Shown in pieces: positions 1-11,340 of a stretch of 36,981 nt of DNA. The notes beneath the pieces were generated by a model that did not search any database, was not told the origin of the DNA, and worked only from the letters and a program-made list of their open reading frames with translations. Within the stretch, counting starts at the first letter, position 1; the number at the start of each line of letters is the position of its first letter. The translations under genes were made by a program, and so were the position numbers. This DNA comes from Pelargonium nanum. Taxonomy: Eukaryota > Streptophyta > Magnoliopsida > Geraniales > Geraniaceae. Location: the NCBI GenBank assembly GCA_036897485.1, contig JAYMTF010000412.1:1-36981 (forward strand). Direction: 5' to 3'.

Positions 1-216
1 AGAGATATCTACTACAGGGGCAGCAAGAACTACCTCCCACGCGAATCCTTTCATGTCTAGTTTATATCCTTATGTCCAGTATAATTAGTGGTGTGTTTAG
101 TTTTCAGTTGTTTTGTGTTGTGTTTTATGTTATATGTTTGTGTACTATTATCATTATTAATGTAGTTCTGGTTATTATCAAAAAAAAAAAAAAAAGATTA
201 CATCAAACTCAACGTC

Positions 217-705
217 GCTTGTCCAAGGATCATTATCTACTCACAGATATTGAACAACTGGTAGATAGTTCCTCGGGGCACAAAGTGACAAGCTTCAAGG
301 ATGCTTGCTCCGGTTACAACCGAATAAAGATGGCCGAAGAAGACGAAAAAACACCGTGGAATGTATTTCTATGGAATAATGTCGTTTAGACTGAAAAACG
401 CGAGAGCTACCTATCAACGACTCGTGAACCACATATTTGCCAAACAATAAATCAAAACATGGAGGTATACATAGATGATATGCTGGTCAAATCCAAAAGA
501 GCAACAAAGCATGTACGAGACCTTCGAGAGAATTTTGAGACACTTGACCAGTAAGGGATGAAGCATAACCCAAAAAATATGTCTTCGAAGTCCAGGCAGA
601 AAAATTCCTATGCTTCATGATCACACACAGAGGAATAGAAGTCAACCAAGAAAAAGTGAAGATCATAACAGATATGCAACAACCGAAGAACATCAAGAAG
701 GGCTG
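217..705 (+). pseudogene. Ty3/gypsy retrotransposon reverse transcriptase relic
   Basis: This is a decayed fragment of the pol polyprotein of a Ty3/gypsy LTR retrotransposon. In one frame (217-388) it reads a reverse transcriptase block containing DACSGYNRIKMAEEDEKT, the usual DAYSGYNQI-type segment. The next block, around LKNARATYQRLVNHIF, is in a shifted frame. The catalytic box appears as YIDDMLVKSK (468-497), again after a frame change and a stop. A further block ending in FMITHRGIEVNQEKV (about 605-660) follows after another shift. I count at least three frame changes plus stops, so no functional protein is made. No intact gag, integrase or paired LTRs are visible nearby. Identification as gypsy RT is firm; the boundaries are approximate. 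Confidence 0.85.
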
Positions 706-1053
706 AAGACCAAGGGTAAGCATAAAGCTCATTGGGCCATCCTGGTGAGGTGTGGAAGCACGAAATAAATATCGAAAATTCCGATGAAGAGAGGAACAAA
801 CCACCAGAAAGGGTGACGGGTAGTATGCACAATATCTTGAGCGGGCAAAGATGACTCCCAAGCCGGCAAATCCTTTTCTTCACGAGCCCTAGTTGGCACT
901 CCCAGCTGAGGCGAAGAGATGGGGGCAAGCTATAGAACTATCTCTAATCTCGTCGAATATCAACTGACAAAGGGAGAATGGTCGCCAGCACCAGAACAAT
1001 CTCCAAAAGTCATAGATCGATACCTCTTATACCCAGGACCTCGGGGCACAATA
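706..1053. other. Retroelement-flanking sequence without a gene
   Basis: No open frame here resembles a protein I know. The sequence probably continues the decayed retrotransposon on its left, since it has a similar base composition and the same accumulation of stops, but no recognisable integrase or RNase H motif can be read. Confidence 0.35.
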
Positions 1054-1417
1054 GGAAAAAGATCCAAAATGGTCCACGAACTATCCAGTTCGTGCTATTT
1101 TGGTCCCTGAACTATCAAACGTGTCATTTCAGTCCAAAAGATAGACAAAAGAGCCGTTATAGTCCAAACATTTCCAAAAACTGAGCCCGTCAAGACATTC
1201 CGTCAAAATCACTGACGGAACCGTTCAATTTTTATTAAAAATATATATTTTTAAAAATTTTCCACGTCATCAAGACTTAACGGGGCTCGGTTTTTGGAAA
1301 CGTTTGGACTATAACTGCTCTTTCGCTTATCTTTTGGATTGAAATGACACGTTTTATAGTTTTGAGACCAAAATGTCACGAACTGGATAGTTCATGGACC
1401 ATTTTGGACCTTTTACC
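1054..1417. mobile_element. Foldback MITE, Mutator-like, with 9-bp target duplication
   Basis: This 364-bp element has long terminal inverted repeats. The left end begins GGAAAAAGATCCAAAATGG and the reverse complement of the right end begins GGTAAAAGGTCCAAAATGG. The inverted match continues for about 140 bp on each side with scattered mismatches. It is flanked by a perfect direct repeat GGCACAATA at 1045-1053 and 1418-1426. A 9-bp duplication and long G-starting inverted repeats are the hallmarks of Mutator-like elements. There is no transposase frame, so it is non-autonomous. It sits inside older retrotransposon debris. An alternative name would be a generic foldback element; the element boundaries are well supported. 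Confidence 0.85.
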
Positions 1418-1426
1418 GGCACAATA

Positions 1427-2020
1427 CCACCAACAAATGGTTGAATTAAAGCCTGCTCGGTGGAAGGGAGAGCAAGGGCACGCCACCAGTATGAGGAGGA
1501 ACAAATGAAAAGTGGTATTCTTCTTCAACCTCCAATTTCATTGTAGAATAAACCTCAACGCGAGGCATGATCGAAAATGCAATCCAAATAAGAAGCCCAA
1601 AAGACACCACTCGAAATACAAGGGAAGCTTATACTGCCACAGTGCATTCCAGCAGGCGAAACGCCAGTCGAATGCCTGATGACAGTAAGAGCAAGTGTTA
1701 GGTGACTAGATCGGCGGTCACCCAAGAGTGATAACAACTAGTGACCAGCGCATGTGCCGCACACCCTGTAAAGTAGTATTATTAGAAAGAATCAATTGTA
1801 AGTGAGGTAAGAGGATCATTTCCCAAGAAAACGGAATACTCTTATATACAGTCCGACTTAGGTATCTGAGGGGATGTTCAGAAGGAACAACCTTTGTTTT
1901 ACATGATAGATCGAGAAAAGAGTTTAGAGTCCGAAAGAGCGAGAGAGAACACTGGAATAGAAGAGCAACACTTAAAATTCTTGTGAGTACTTGTTGTAAC
2001 AAATTCAAAAGATTTTAGCT
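1427..2020. other. Probable retroelement debris, no gene
   Basis: The target-site duplication shows that this DNA was continuous with positions before 1045 when the MITE inserted. It has no credible coding frame. The stretch around 1830-2000 (a TATATA motif followed by a GAAAGAGCGAGAGAG-type tract) vaguely resembles the transcribed part of an LTR, but I cannot find paired LTR ends, a primer binding site or a target duplication. Confidence 0.3.
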
Positions 2021-2623
2021 CATTTATGTTTAAAATATTGTTTTGATTCATGCACTCATTTTGAGAGATGGAAAAATATTTTATCCATTTCTTTATTTTA
2101 GTGTAATACATGCTTAGCAGTGTATAAAACGAAATAACTACACCATAAAACACATCCAGCTTTTAGTCTTCATTTTCCTTTGTTGCAATCTATAGATGTT
2201 ACAGTACAACAAATAAAGGAAGCAAACATCATTTACAAACCAAACTAAAGATTGATGAAATGCAAATTATATGCAACAGTTACAGCAAAGTGAGGAGGAT
2301 GATTGACCAAAAATAACTTACATTTGCATGAAAAATCCGTAAAAGCTAAAAAATAATTACATAATTCTAGATCTTCTTTTGGTACATGTGTGTGATTTTC
2401 ATTGCTCCTATAGTGTCTCTCATCTGTATTATAAGTATATTATGACTTAAGATTATGCACCAACAAGGGCACCCCACAGGCAGCGGCAAAGCTAAGGGTT
2501 GACTGTAGTAGGCAGCTTCCTATGCCATCTCCCAAAATTTCATTAAATATTAGACAAATTCACAACGTTTATCATGAATGTTTGAGTCAAACAGTTTCCC
2601 GTGTTGACGACTTAAATGCAGCA
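2021..2623 (-). other. 3' flank and likely 3'UTR of the esterase gene
   Basis: This stretch lies directly downstream of the esterase stop codon, in its direction of transcription. It has no open frame of interest. Several AT-rich stretches could serve as polyadenylation signals on the minus strand (for example TTTATT on the plus strand near 2093), but none is decisive, so the transcript end is not assigned. Confidence 0.4.
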
Positions 2624-5600
2624 TTATGAAAATAGCTCGGGGAAAGACCACATTATGAACCTTGCAAATATGTCAGACTCCAGGAAATCAATGTGAGCTG
2701 TTCGCCCAATAAAGCTGTCGAAGTTCTTGCCATACGCGGAGGTGTCAAAGTTAACATCACAGCGCATAAATACTCGTTGCACGGACGAAGGAGCTCGTAT
2801 CTGATCTAAGCATTCATTCAGCATCTCTAAGAATACTTTTGCCTTTTTTGAGTTATCTATTGACGATGTTGGGTACAATTCAATCCTCGCAGAATGATAC
2901 GGAACATATCCATCCTAAATCAGCAATGACTACCATTACTATGTATATATGGGAAACAACACTAAGCACAAGCATTTTTTTTAAATGCATAAAGAATACC
3001 TGGGGCGAAGAAAACAGGATTATATTCCTGAATTTCTCGAAAGTCTTTTGCTGCAAGATGAAAAGAAACATATTCAGAATTTAGACTAAGGGCTCTGTGT
3101 CAGGCCTAACATTAACAAATTACTTAGTACCTTGCAGAGTTTGTATAAGAAAGTATTTCGAAGATCTGGGTCATCTGTGTATGTGAGTTGATGAATACAC
3201 TGCGTGTTTTTTAGCTTCTTCAAAAGCCATAGGCCGGAGTTGAAAAGAGAATTTGAACTATAAAGATATCCCAAGTGCGGACCAGATATAGAAACATATG
3301 TATACAAGTATCCAAGGAATGGTTCCATGATCTCCTCTGCAAAATCAAACACTGAATTAGAACTAATTATAGAATATCATGTCATCTAAAGCTAATTAGA
3401 GTACGAATGAACCTGCTAATGCTGTTCTTATTATGACGTTCCCGATAGAATGCCCAACAAAACTAAGCTTGATTTCCCCTACATGTCCCGATCTTGAAAC
3501 TTTATCCATTTTCTTATTAACAAAAGTAACTACTTCTTGAGCCAGTCTTTGTCCCATTTCTCTGAAATCTTCAGACGTTCTGTCTTCATTTACCTCTGAC
3601 ATAAGAAATTCTATTCTAGGATCAACCAAAAGCCACTGATTCCGAACAAGCCTTAAATCAAGATGATGTCCCTATATTTGTTGGATGGGTAGTCAGTGCA
3701 ATCCATGCAGTATTTAAAGAAATTAAGAAGTAATTATAATAGTCTAAACTTCACATTACATTTTCTTTTCTTTTCTTTTTGGGATGGCAGAACTTGCCTG
3801 AAACCCGTGTACGAAGACAACAATCTTTAAAACACGACCACTTTGATTCTGATCACTAGTACCACATTGCTTATTTACAGCTCCAGGTAGGTTAGAGCAT
3901 GCCTTATTGCTGATATTCTGACATGGTTCATTCATGGCTCTTTCCACAATTATGACAGGAATGCGCAAAGGGTCTCCATATATATACTTGTCCTGAATTG
4001 AGGGATTGTTGATCTGCATAGAAGCATTACTGTGTATTGACTTTGATGAGAAAAAAAGATCATTACAGCAATGAACCCATCAGATAAATTATATAACTAA
4101 CCCTCATTTGTGCAATACTTCGCCGATGAAGTTCAGCACGCGTAGCTCGAGTCTGGGCCGGCTGTAAAGAACATAACACAAAGAAAATACATATCAAAGT
4201 ATATACTGTTGCCACTTGCCACTAATTACTAGCTACAGACATTAAGAGATGCAAGAAAATGTACATCATCAGGTAACTTCCACAAGCTTGAGGCTCTCTT
4301 ATGAACACTATAGAGAGAATATTCCTCAGCCTCACTACTTGTATAATGATGAGGCATCTCAACCTTGGTGTATATCATCCATATTGACCATTCAGCTCTT
4401 CGATCCTTTGCCCATGCATCACGCAGAAATTCAAGTATCTTAATTTTGTGAACCCTGAAATGTAGTAAAATTCACTTATGAATCAGACACAGTGAGGACC
4501 AAATACTCAGGTGATTATCAATCTATCATGGATGTTTCACTATTAATGCAACAATTAATTAAGGCATTAGTAAGGGTTTACGGTTTAGGGTTCAAGGTTT
4601 AGGGTATGTTTTAGGATTACAGTTCAGTTTACTTAGCATTAAATTGTTCAGAGTTCAGTTTTCAGGGTTTAGGATTACGGTTCAGTTCACTTAGAATTGA
4701 AGTGTTCAGGGATCACGGTTTAGGGTTTAGTATTTAGGATTACAGATCAGTTTACTTAGCATTGAAGTGATTCTCCATAGCTAGAAGTTTATAATCTTCC
4801 AAAGGTCAAGTAGGATGATGAAGATATATAAATTGAAGAGATTGTCTATATAGCTACAAGTTTATGTTGTATTGAAATAAAACAAAGAAAATGATTACAA
4901 GATAGAGTAAAAGAAAACCTGTGGAGCTTCAAAAAAGTATTCCACAAATAAAACCCTTGATCCCCCAGTGAATGCAAAGACATGATTATATCATCCCTAG
5001 ACAACGAGTAGAGCGATGCATCGCTTCTAAAAATGTCAGTACCATTTGATTTCTGTTCATCAACACAAGGAAATATCAGAATAATTGAGATGACAAAAGA
5101 GAGTACAGAATAATGATCCAGTGCAAGAATATAAAGCAAGGACCTCAACACCATTTTGTGGCTTGCCTTGTCCTGAAATTTCAGCAGCACCCAAACCAGC
5201 TTTCAGAAAAGAAGTAAACTCCATGACCTTTATTTTGGATATAATAGCAGTCAAGTCGATAGCTATATCTGTTGCTCTGCTAAGTATTTGCAGTTGTTCA
5301 AGCAGAAGGTCACGGACAGCTAATAATGCTTTGAGAAGCGCGACCTCATTACTATTTACAGATTCCACTTGTCCCATATTCTGGTGAATCACAAAACTTA
5401 ACCATCAATTCATGAATAAATATGTGAAGAAGCAATAGGAAAATTACATAATAACAGTTGTATATTTTCCTACATTGACTGGTGGAGTAATGGAGTAGGA
5501 GCATTGTTGATGACATTACATATATCCAGAACAACCTCAGTAACAGTTCCTTAAACCTTGTCAATTTGAAACCTCAAATTCTACTCTCTGAATACAAAAG

Positions 5601-8600
5601 ACAGATTGCACATGGGTGCTGTATTGGAGGACATCTTTTACCCAATCTACATATTACTCTCTCAAATTCATGTCCATATTTTTCTTATTTTCATATAGTA
5701 AACCCTTTGAGGTGCTCCTTTGATATATTTCAAAATTTGGAGTGCAGCTTCCCAATGCACATCACATGAGTTTAAGAACTGACTTACTACGCTTACGTCA
5801 ACTAAGATATCAGATCGAGATAATATGAGACAGTTTCTTTGATATTTGCTATGATCTGCTAGAGGCTCCCATTATTCTAGTAGGCGTTTCACATTTGGAT
5901 CCATTGGTGTGTCAATTGGTTTGGAATCTAACAAGCCATCTTACAAAATATCCAAAGCATACTTCCATTCAAATCGTACAAGACCAACTCAACTAACATC
6001 TTAACTTGATAGTTGAAGACTCAATATTAATCATATGTTTTAACATGTCCCCTCACATGCAACCCCATTATCGCTTTGCATGTGGCCCATGCATAGGTCT
6101 TCTTCTTGCATTGTGTTGGAATATAATATTATTTAATTAGAGAGACGCGGCATGACACGCCCCATTCACGTGCAAGCCCATTGTCACTTTGTACATGGCC
6201 CACCGCCCATGCCCAAGTCTTCTCATTGCCTTGTTTTAGAGTTTAATATTACTTAATCAAAGTGGTATGGCGGGACTCTTACTCGTGACCTTTAAGTCAA
6301 CAAGACTCTAATACCATAAAGATTTTGAGAGAATATTGTAATCTATTGCATTTACAAATGACAAAATAACAACACAAAGAGATAGAATAAGATGTCCATT
6401 ACAAGAAAAGAAAGAAAGAGAAGAAAAAAAACCGTAATTGCGATGGCTTTTGCAAGGCCATTAATTACTATGAATTTCGCGTTTGCGCAACGTCCTTATG
6501 ATGCCACGTGGACGTCACAATTCAGTGGGTCGCAATTTTTTTGTGACGTCCTTGTGATGACATGGAAGTCGCAAATTCGCTTGGCAACAACTATCATCTA
6601 TGATCAAATATAAATATTTCCACATTCACTTAATGTTCATTAAAAAAAAATTGTATTTTCTTTCTTTCATTTGATTTGTAAATTTAATTGATACAAATAA
6701 AACATCTTCTCACACACTTAAAATCTTGTAAATTAAGGTCTTATTTTCCATGAAAGTGTAATTATGTTAATGTTCTATCTAATCATGCAAATAATGCAAT
6801 ATATGAAAAATCTACAAACAAATCCTTATTCCCACTAAACAAAATTTATGCATCCGTTTCCACCTCCACTCTATTAGCTAAAAGTCTCAAACACATAAAC
6901 CTTAAATCAAGACATCAAAGTTGACTTCATATCCTCTTTTACCATTCACCTCTTTCCACACCTAGTCATCACTCATCACATTTTACCTAAGCCTAAGCCT
7001 ACGTACATCCTAATTCCCATGCATTTATGAAACCATCTAACATGTGCATGAGAACTGGTATTCTTAACAGTTGAAAATGGATCAATTCAACAGCAAAGTT
7101 CTAGATAGATCACAATGATCTATGACAAAACTAATAAAATGCTAACCGCTAGACTTATAGCCTAGTGGTAGGGAACCAAGGATCTTAAGTTATTTGATAC
7201 AAAACAAGAGGTGATGGCTTGTAGGATGTCTTATCATACAAGTACTATATTTGTGCCCTAAGTACACAAATTAATTGAAATTCTACAACTTTTCTTGGGT
7301 CACAAAATCACATAAGAAGTTAATATTGCCAAGTCAAATCTTATGTTGCCAGAATAAACAAGGGAGAAAAACAAGCAAGTCTTAAAAGAAAAATAGTACA
7401 CAAACAATGATGATATGCATACATTGTATTAGCGGATAGCAATTTGTCAATGAAGCAAATGTGCCACATATACAGCATAAATAAGAATACAAAAGTATGG
7501 ACTTTCTGAAGACATAAGCTTATTGCATGTTGGTAAAGCATATGGTGTTTAGTATAAGAAGATTTAGAGAAGAAGAGCATACCTGATTTAACCAGCTGAA
7601 TCTTTTACCAGCAACACGTTCAAGGGCATGAGAATCACTGGAATCATTTGATTGGTAAAGTTACATTGGCAAGCCAAATATTGCACAACTAGTTGATAAT
7701 TAAATAAAAATAGGGTTAAATGGTTTGGTGTCCTTTGGATTGAAACACTTTTTTGGGTTCAGACCTTAATTAGGGTTGTGCCTTGTTTTAACCCTTGTTA
7801 ATATATATTTTTTAATTTAACCCACTTGACAGGCTATAACACGTCACAATTTGTCACAACATCATTTTGTACACGTAATCAAAGTGGTCCGCGTGGGTTT
7901 GCCATGCCAGCCTGCAACAATAAAACGTCACGTTTCATTTATTTTTGAACCAGACAACCAAAAATGACGTCGTTTTGGCTTCGCCTGATTGAAAAATAAA
8001 ATTAAACGCAGCATCAGACCCATGAGGACCACCTTTCTGACGTGTACAAAAATAATGATGTGACATATTGCGACCTGTTGTACCTGCTCGAGTGGGTTAA
8101 ATTATAAAAATAAAAATTGTTAACAAGGGTTAAAACAAGACACACCCTAATTAGGGGCTAAACCCAAAATTAATATCAGCACAGGGGAGGCCAAACTATT
8201 TAACCCATTAAAATATATGAAATATCCAAAAAGGGAAAAGAATGAATAATTTAAATAAATAAAAAAACATGAAAAATGAGATGTTGAGCATGTTGCAAAT
8301 TTTTAGAACCTAGCTTCTGTGACAAACCTGGGTACCTTCAGTGGGGGAGTGGAAGTTTTGAGAAGACATATGTGTACAGTTGTATCAACAAGCACGGAAT
8401 AAAATGCATCAAAATGGACAGGGCAATAAGAATGCAATCCCAGTAGTGCTTTTGGTGGAATTCGAAATTCATGGACTGCAACAGAGCAAGCATTCAAAGA
8501 TGCATGTAAGTCAGACCTGCACATATTGCATGAAAGGCAGCATTTGGGGTCAAAATGACATTCAGATGGGCTTTAGATATGAAACTTTTAGGAGTATCTC

Positions 8601-9429
8601 ATCATTTCATGGTCGTTAAAATAGAAAAGCACATAGGAACTTTTGTTAACTGACCTTTTCTCTGGTATGGGAGCATACATAAGTTCGAACTTCATAATAA
8701 CAGAAGATGCGGATGGAACCTGGAAATTCAATCTCGCGTCAATTGCCAATATATGATATAAAAAATATGGGGCTCTAAAATACATAAAATCACCCTGTAA
8801 ACATAACCAGATGCGATCACAATAGAGTTTAGCATTTGTGAGAAGTTAAAAAAGGACTAGACAATTGGCACCAGTAAAACAACCAGAAAAGTATGATTAA
8901 AATTTAACATTAGCTCATTTCCAAGTAAGTTACAGTCTCAACTTTTTCAATGGTGAGTTTTTTGCCTCGACATAGCTTAGGAAGTGCAATCACAAGCATC
9001 TTTATAAAACTCAAATGAGAGACAACAAGTCTATGCGATCATGTTGCTTTGGAGAGAGTTTAGGGCACACATAAATATCAGTTGCTTCAAAGGAAGACTA
9101 TGTGCTTTATCTTTTTTAGTAAATCCTCTTCTTGTTGAAAACCGATAATGATAAGCTAAGTAAGACTATGGGCTACTATTTTGGAACTTTTAATTTCAAC
9201 TTTTGCATGTAGTTTTCTCTCTATTTGACTTTCTTGATCATATAAATCTCACTTACCCTCAGATGTGATATCCTTTAATTATGTAGTCGTATATTACTAC
9301 ACAGTTGTAGAGATCAATCTCATGTTCAATGAGGAAAACTTAGAAGTCGTGAATCCATGGTAAGCAAAAACTAAATCTAGATATATGATATTTCCCTCTT
9401 TTAATGTGTGTGTGTGTGTGTGTGCCGTG

Positions 9430-9472
<43 letters not shown>

Positions 9473-10821
9473 TATTAGTACCAAGTGGAAGGTTGAAAGC
9501 AACCAATAGAGATAAAAGAACATCCTGCCTTGCATATTTGATCCGGAATGGCTGTGTTGAGAAACTGTTTTCTACATCATTAATCCTCCATACGTCACAT
9601 ACGTCATCAGAAAGATCAGGACCTACAATTTAACAAGATACAACGTAATACATTTGTCGAAGTGGGTAATAAAGTCCCACATTGAATAAATATAAAATGT
9701 ATAACCTCAAACTCTTCTAATATGGTTGACCTTATAATAGTGAAAACTCATATAACTATACGTAGATCGATATAAATTTTAACATGGTATCAAGGCATGT
9801 TTTGATCGTGGCTAGATACCTCCATCTCTATCAGTGTTTCAAGTCATTTCCTTTTATCCCGTGTTTGCTTTCTATAAAACGAATTTAGAGTTTCATCTAA
9901 GAATTCCAAATTTGAATATGAATTCATTTTATCTTCTCCTTACAACTAGACAGACTCACTTTTCAACAAATTCAAGATTTTTTATAGTCATTGGGAGGCC
10001 ATCAATCGAATCCCATTGTGCATAAATGGAGCTCCTAGGAAAGGATTGCTATATGAGAACACTGAGTATACATAACTTTCTAGCCATTCAGATTATGACT
10101 GAGCAAGTTCTCCTTCAGTCAGACACTCTAGTTTTGGGTATTGAATGTATGGGATAGCTAAAGACTGAATACTTGTTAAATGTTAACCATGAGAAAATAT
10201 AAGATAATAAGATGTTAACCATTTTTGCCAATAAACCTTTCACATAAATATCAATTGGCGATTCTCTTATAATCTATTACTCCTTCGCATACGAACAAAA
10301 ACTAATGCAGATATAAATATACATGCATCATGCTAGAGACTCAAAGAAAATAATCATTGTGTCTAGACTTTTTGGAGTTCTTGTGTTGAACATCCTACCT
10401 ACATCTATATCAAAACAAGGTTTCTGTGTCCATAACCAAAAATCATAAAATGCATGCAAGTGATATACACTTGAATCAAATATAGATTTTTTTTTACTAG
10501 AAAAGGCATTAATAGTTGTACAATTTCTACCTAAAACAAGAAGAAACAACCAACATAACAGAAGCAGCTGAATACCTTCGTATTGAACAACTTTTGCTGG
10601 AGTTACTGGAGAAGTATATGCGTCATCCTCCCATCTCATTGTTATTTTAATTTGATACCATCTAAAGCATGGAAAAAAGTACATCATTATATGAATTCAA
10701 TAGAACATGAAATAAAATAAGCAAAAAATAAGAAACAAAAATGGTCATACCCTTGTTGGAAAAGGTCAAGATTGTGAAACCTGTGTATGTATATGGCAAT
10801 CTCCTGTACAATGTCAACCAT
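2624..10821 (-). CDS. DUF676/FAM135-type putative serine esterase (alpha/beta hydrolase), 15 exons
   Basis: This is a plant homologue of the putative serine esterase family (DUF676 lipase-like, Arabidopsis At1g58350/ZW18 type). Exons in transcript order: 10821-10751, 10661-10576, 9622-9471, 8719-8655, 8516-8328, 7637-7583, 5380-5144, 5052-4919, 4454-4265, 4161-4102, 4013-3798, 3671-3413, 3336-3131, 3050-3000, 2914-2624. Joined they give one open frame of 753 aa. The N-terminal FAM135 region includes IYIHRFHNLDLFQQGWYQIK and AVHEFRIPPKAL. The hydrolase region includes VVFVHGFQG, the nucleophile elbow GHSIG (Ser about 560), SSPQDGYVP (Asp about 658) and GRTAHIDFLESD (His about 731); the triad is inferred from the family. 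Relatives are about 40 residues longer at the N terminus, and that exon was not found, so the first Met is provisional; an open frame extends from it to the 10837 acceptor. The substrate is not known to me. Confidence 0.9.
3672..3797 (-). other. GC-AG intron in the esterase gene
   Basis: The exon ending in VVFVHGFQ (3798) is followed on the minus strand by GCAAGTTC rather than GT. The next exon opens with GHHLDLRLVRNQW after an ATAG acceptor. The frame and the conserved HGFQGHHLDL block join perfectly only at this junction. The other donor positions (CAG before, AAGT after) match the usual strong-consensus form of GC donors. Confidence 0.85.
4575..4775. repeat. Degenerate tandem repeat with telomere-like TTTAGGG motifs, intronic
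   Basis: Between the exons at 4454 and 4919 there are about 2.6 imperfect copies of a unit that begins AGGATTACAGTTCAGTTTAC. Copies start at 4613, 4671 and 4736, giving spacings of 58 and 65 bp. The block also contains several GGTTTAGGG stretches, the same heptamer as the plant telomere repeat, mainly at 4580-4605 and 4718-4730. It lies wholly within an intron and has no coding potential. Confidence 0.7.
6051..6250. repeat. Diverged tandem duplication inside the large esterase intron
   Basis: Two neighbouring copies of a segment of about 90-110 bp can be aligned by eye. The first has CATGCAACCCCATTATCGC, then TGTGGCCCATGCATAGGTC and AATATAATATTATTTAATTA. The second has CGTGCAAGCCCATTGTCAC, then CATGGCCCACCGCCCATGC and GTTTAATATTACTTAATCA. 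The segment just after it (about 6265-6325, ending in GACTCTAATACCAT) resembles the reverse complement of an initiator-Met primer binding site, so this may be part of an LTR-element relic lying in reverse orientation. Confidence 0.5.
6390..6610. mobile_element. Possible CACTA (En/Spm-like) fragment, intronic
   Basis: The sequence CCATTACAAGAAAAG near 6396 resembles the CACTACAAGAAAA terminus typical of plant CACTA transposons. It is followed by a block rich in TTGCGA and GACGTC motifs (6437-6590), which is typical of the subterminal regions of such elements. I found no matching right terminus or 3-bp target duplication, so this is at best a truncated relic. Confidence 0.35.
7713..8206. mobile_element. 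Foldback MITE in an esterase intron, Mutator-like
   Basis: A 494-bp element lies in the intron between the exons at 7637 and 8328. Its left end starts GGGTTAAATGGTTTGG and the reverse complement of its right end starts GGGTTAAATAGTTTGG. The arms also share the inverted blocks CCTTGTTTTAACCCTTGTTAA and TTAATTTAACCCACT, so the pairing extends about 110 bp. The flanks are ATAAAAATA (7704-7712) and ATTAAAATA (8207-8215), a 9-bp target duplication with one mismatch. It has no coding capacity. The size of the duplication favours a Mutator-type origin. Confidence 0.75.
9405..9469. repeat. Compound (TG)10 - (GA)19 microsatellite abutting a splice donor
   Basis: A TG run at 9405-9424 is followed after a short break by an uninterrupted GA run at 9432-9469. 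On the minus strand the GA run reads (CT)n and begins immediately after the exon that ends at 9471, so the intron donor is GTCTCTCT. The splice site itself is therefore partly made of microsatellite. Confidence 0.9.
9660..9800 (+). mobile_element. Short LTR-retroelement relic with primer-binding-like site
   Basis: The block contains AAGTCCCACATTGAATAAAT near 9674 and ends with ATGGTATCAAGGC (9784-9796). This arrangement of a CCCACATTG-type motif followed at a short distance by a TGGTATCA initiator-Met primer binding site is common in plant LTR and TRIM relics. There is no second LTR and no coding part. It lies in the intron between exons 2 and 3 of the esterase gene. Confidence 0.4.
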
Positions 10822-11340
10822 AGATACTTGCGCAACCCTACCCAAGTGTCAATTCACATCATGTTTACTGATGAAAATTTATAAAAGGTAATGCGCCATC
10901 CTAGTTGTCGAGATACGTTTGGAGCTCAAAAACCTTTGAGCTTGAACCCTCATTTTGCAACCAAAACTAACTACAATTGTAAGACTTCCTTCCAGATTTC
11001 CACACACTTAAGAAACTTTTAATTTACAACTAAATCAAACAAACTGACTTCAAACCTCTTACTCTCCCTCGCCTTCTCTCTTTCCACAATATTCTTGCAT
11101 TTATTTGTCTTTTGAAGCACAAGAAATATTCGCAACTGCAGAGGACAATTGATATTCCAAAGTGAGACTGAAATATCCATGAGAAGTATTAAACGATGAA
11201 ATTGGTGAAGAAGCTAAAAGCACGAAAAATAAAAGTTTACAGGCGTCATGGATTTCTAGATGGACAAAGAGATCATCCAAACAAACAAAAAGATAATACT
11301 TCATATTCAAGGACCTAATTTAAAACATTTACACTGAAGG

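Noticed and set aside
7140..7230. TAGCCTAGTGGTAGGG, similar to a tRNA A box and to the head of plant SINEs
   Set aside because: No B box (GGTTCGAATCC-like) follows at the expected distance, and there is no tail or target duplication, so neither a tRNA nor a SINE can be supported.
9297..9633. Open frames on both strands through the GA/TG microsatellite
   Set aside because: They exist because the dinucleotide repeat has no stops. The real coding content is only the exon at 9471-9622 on the minus strand.
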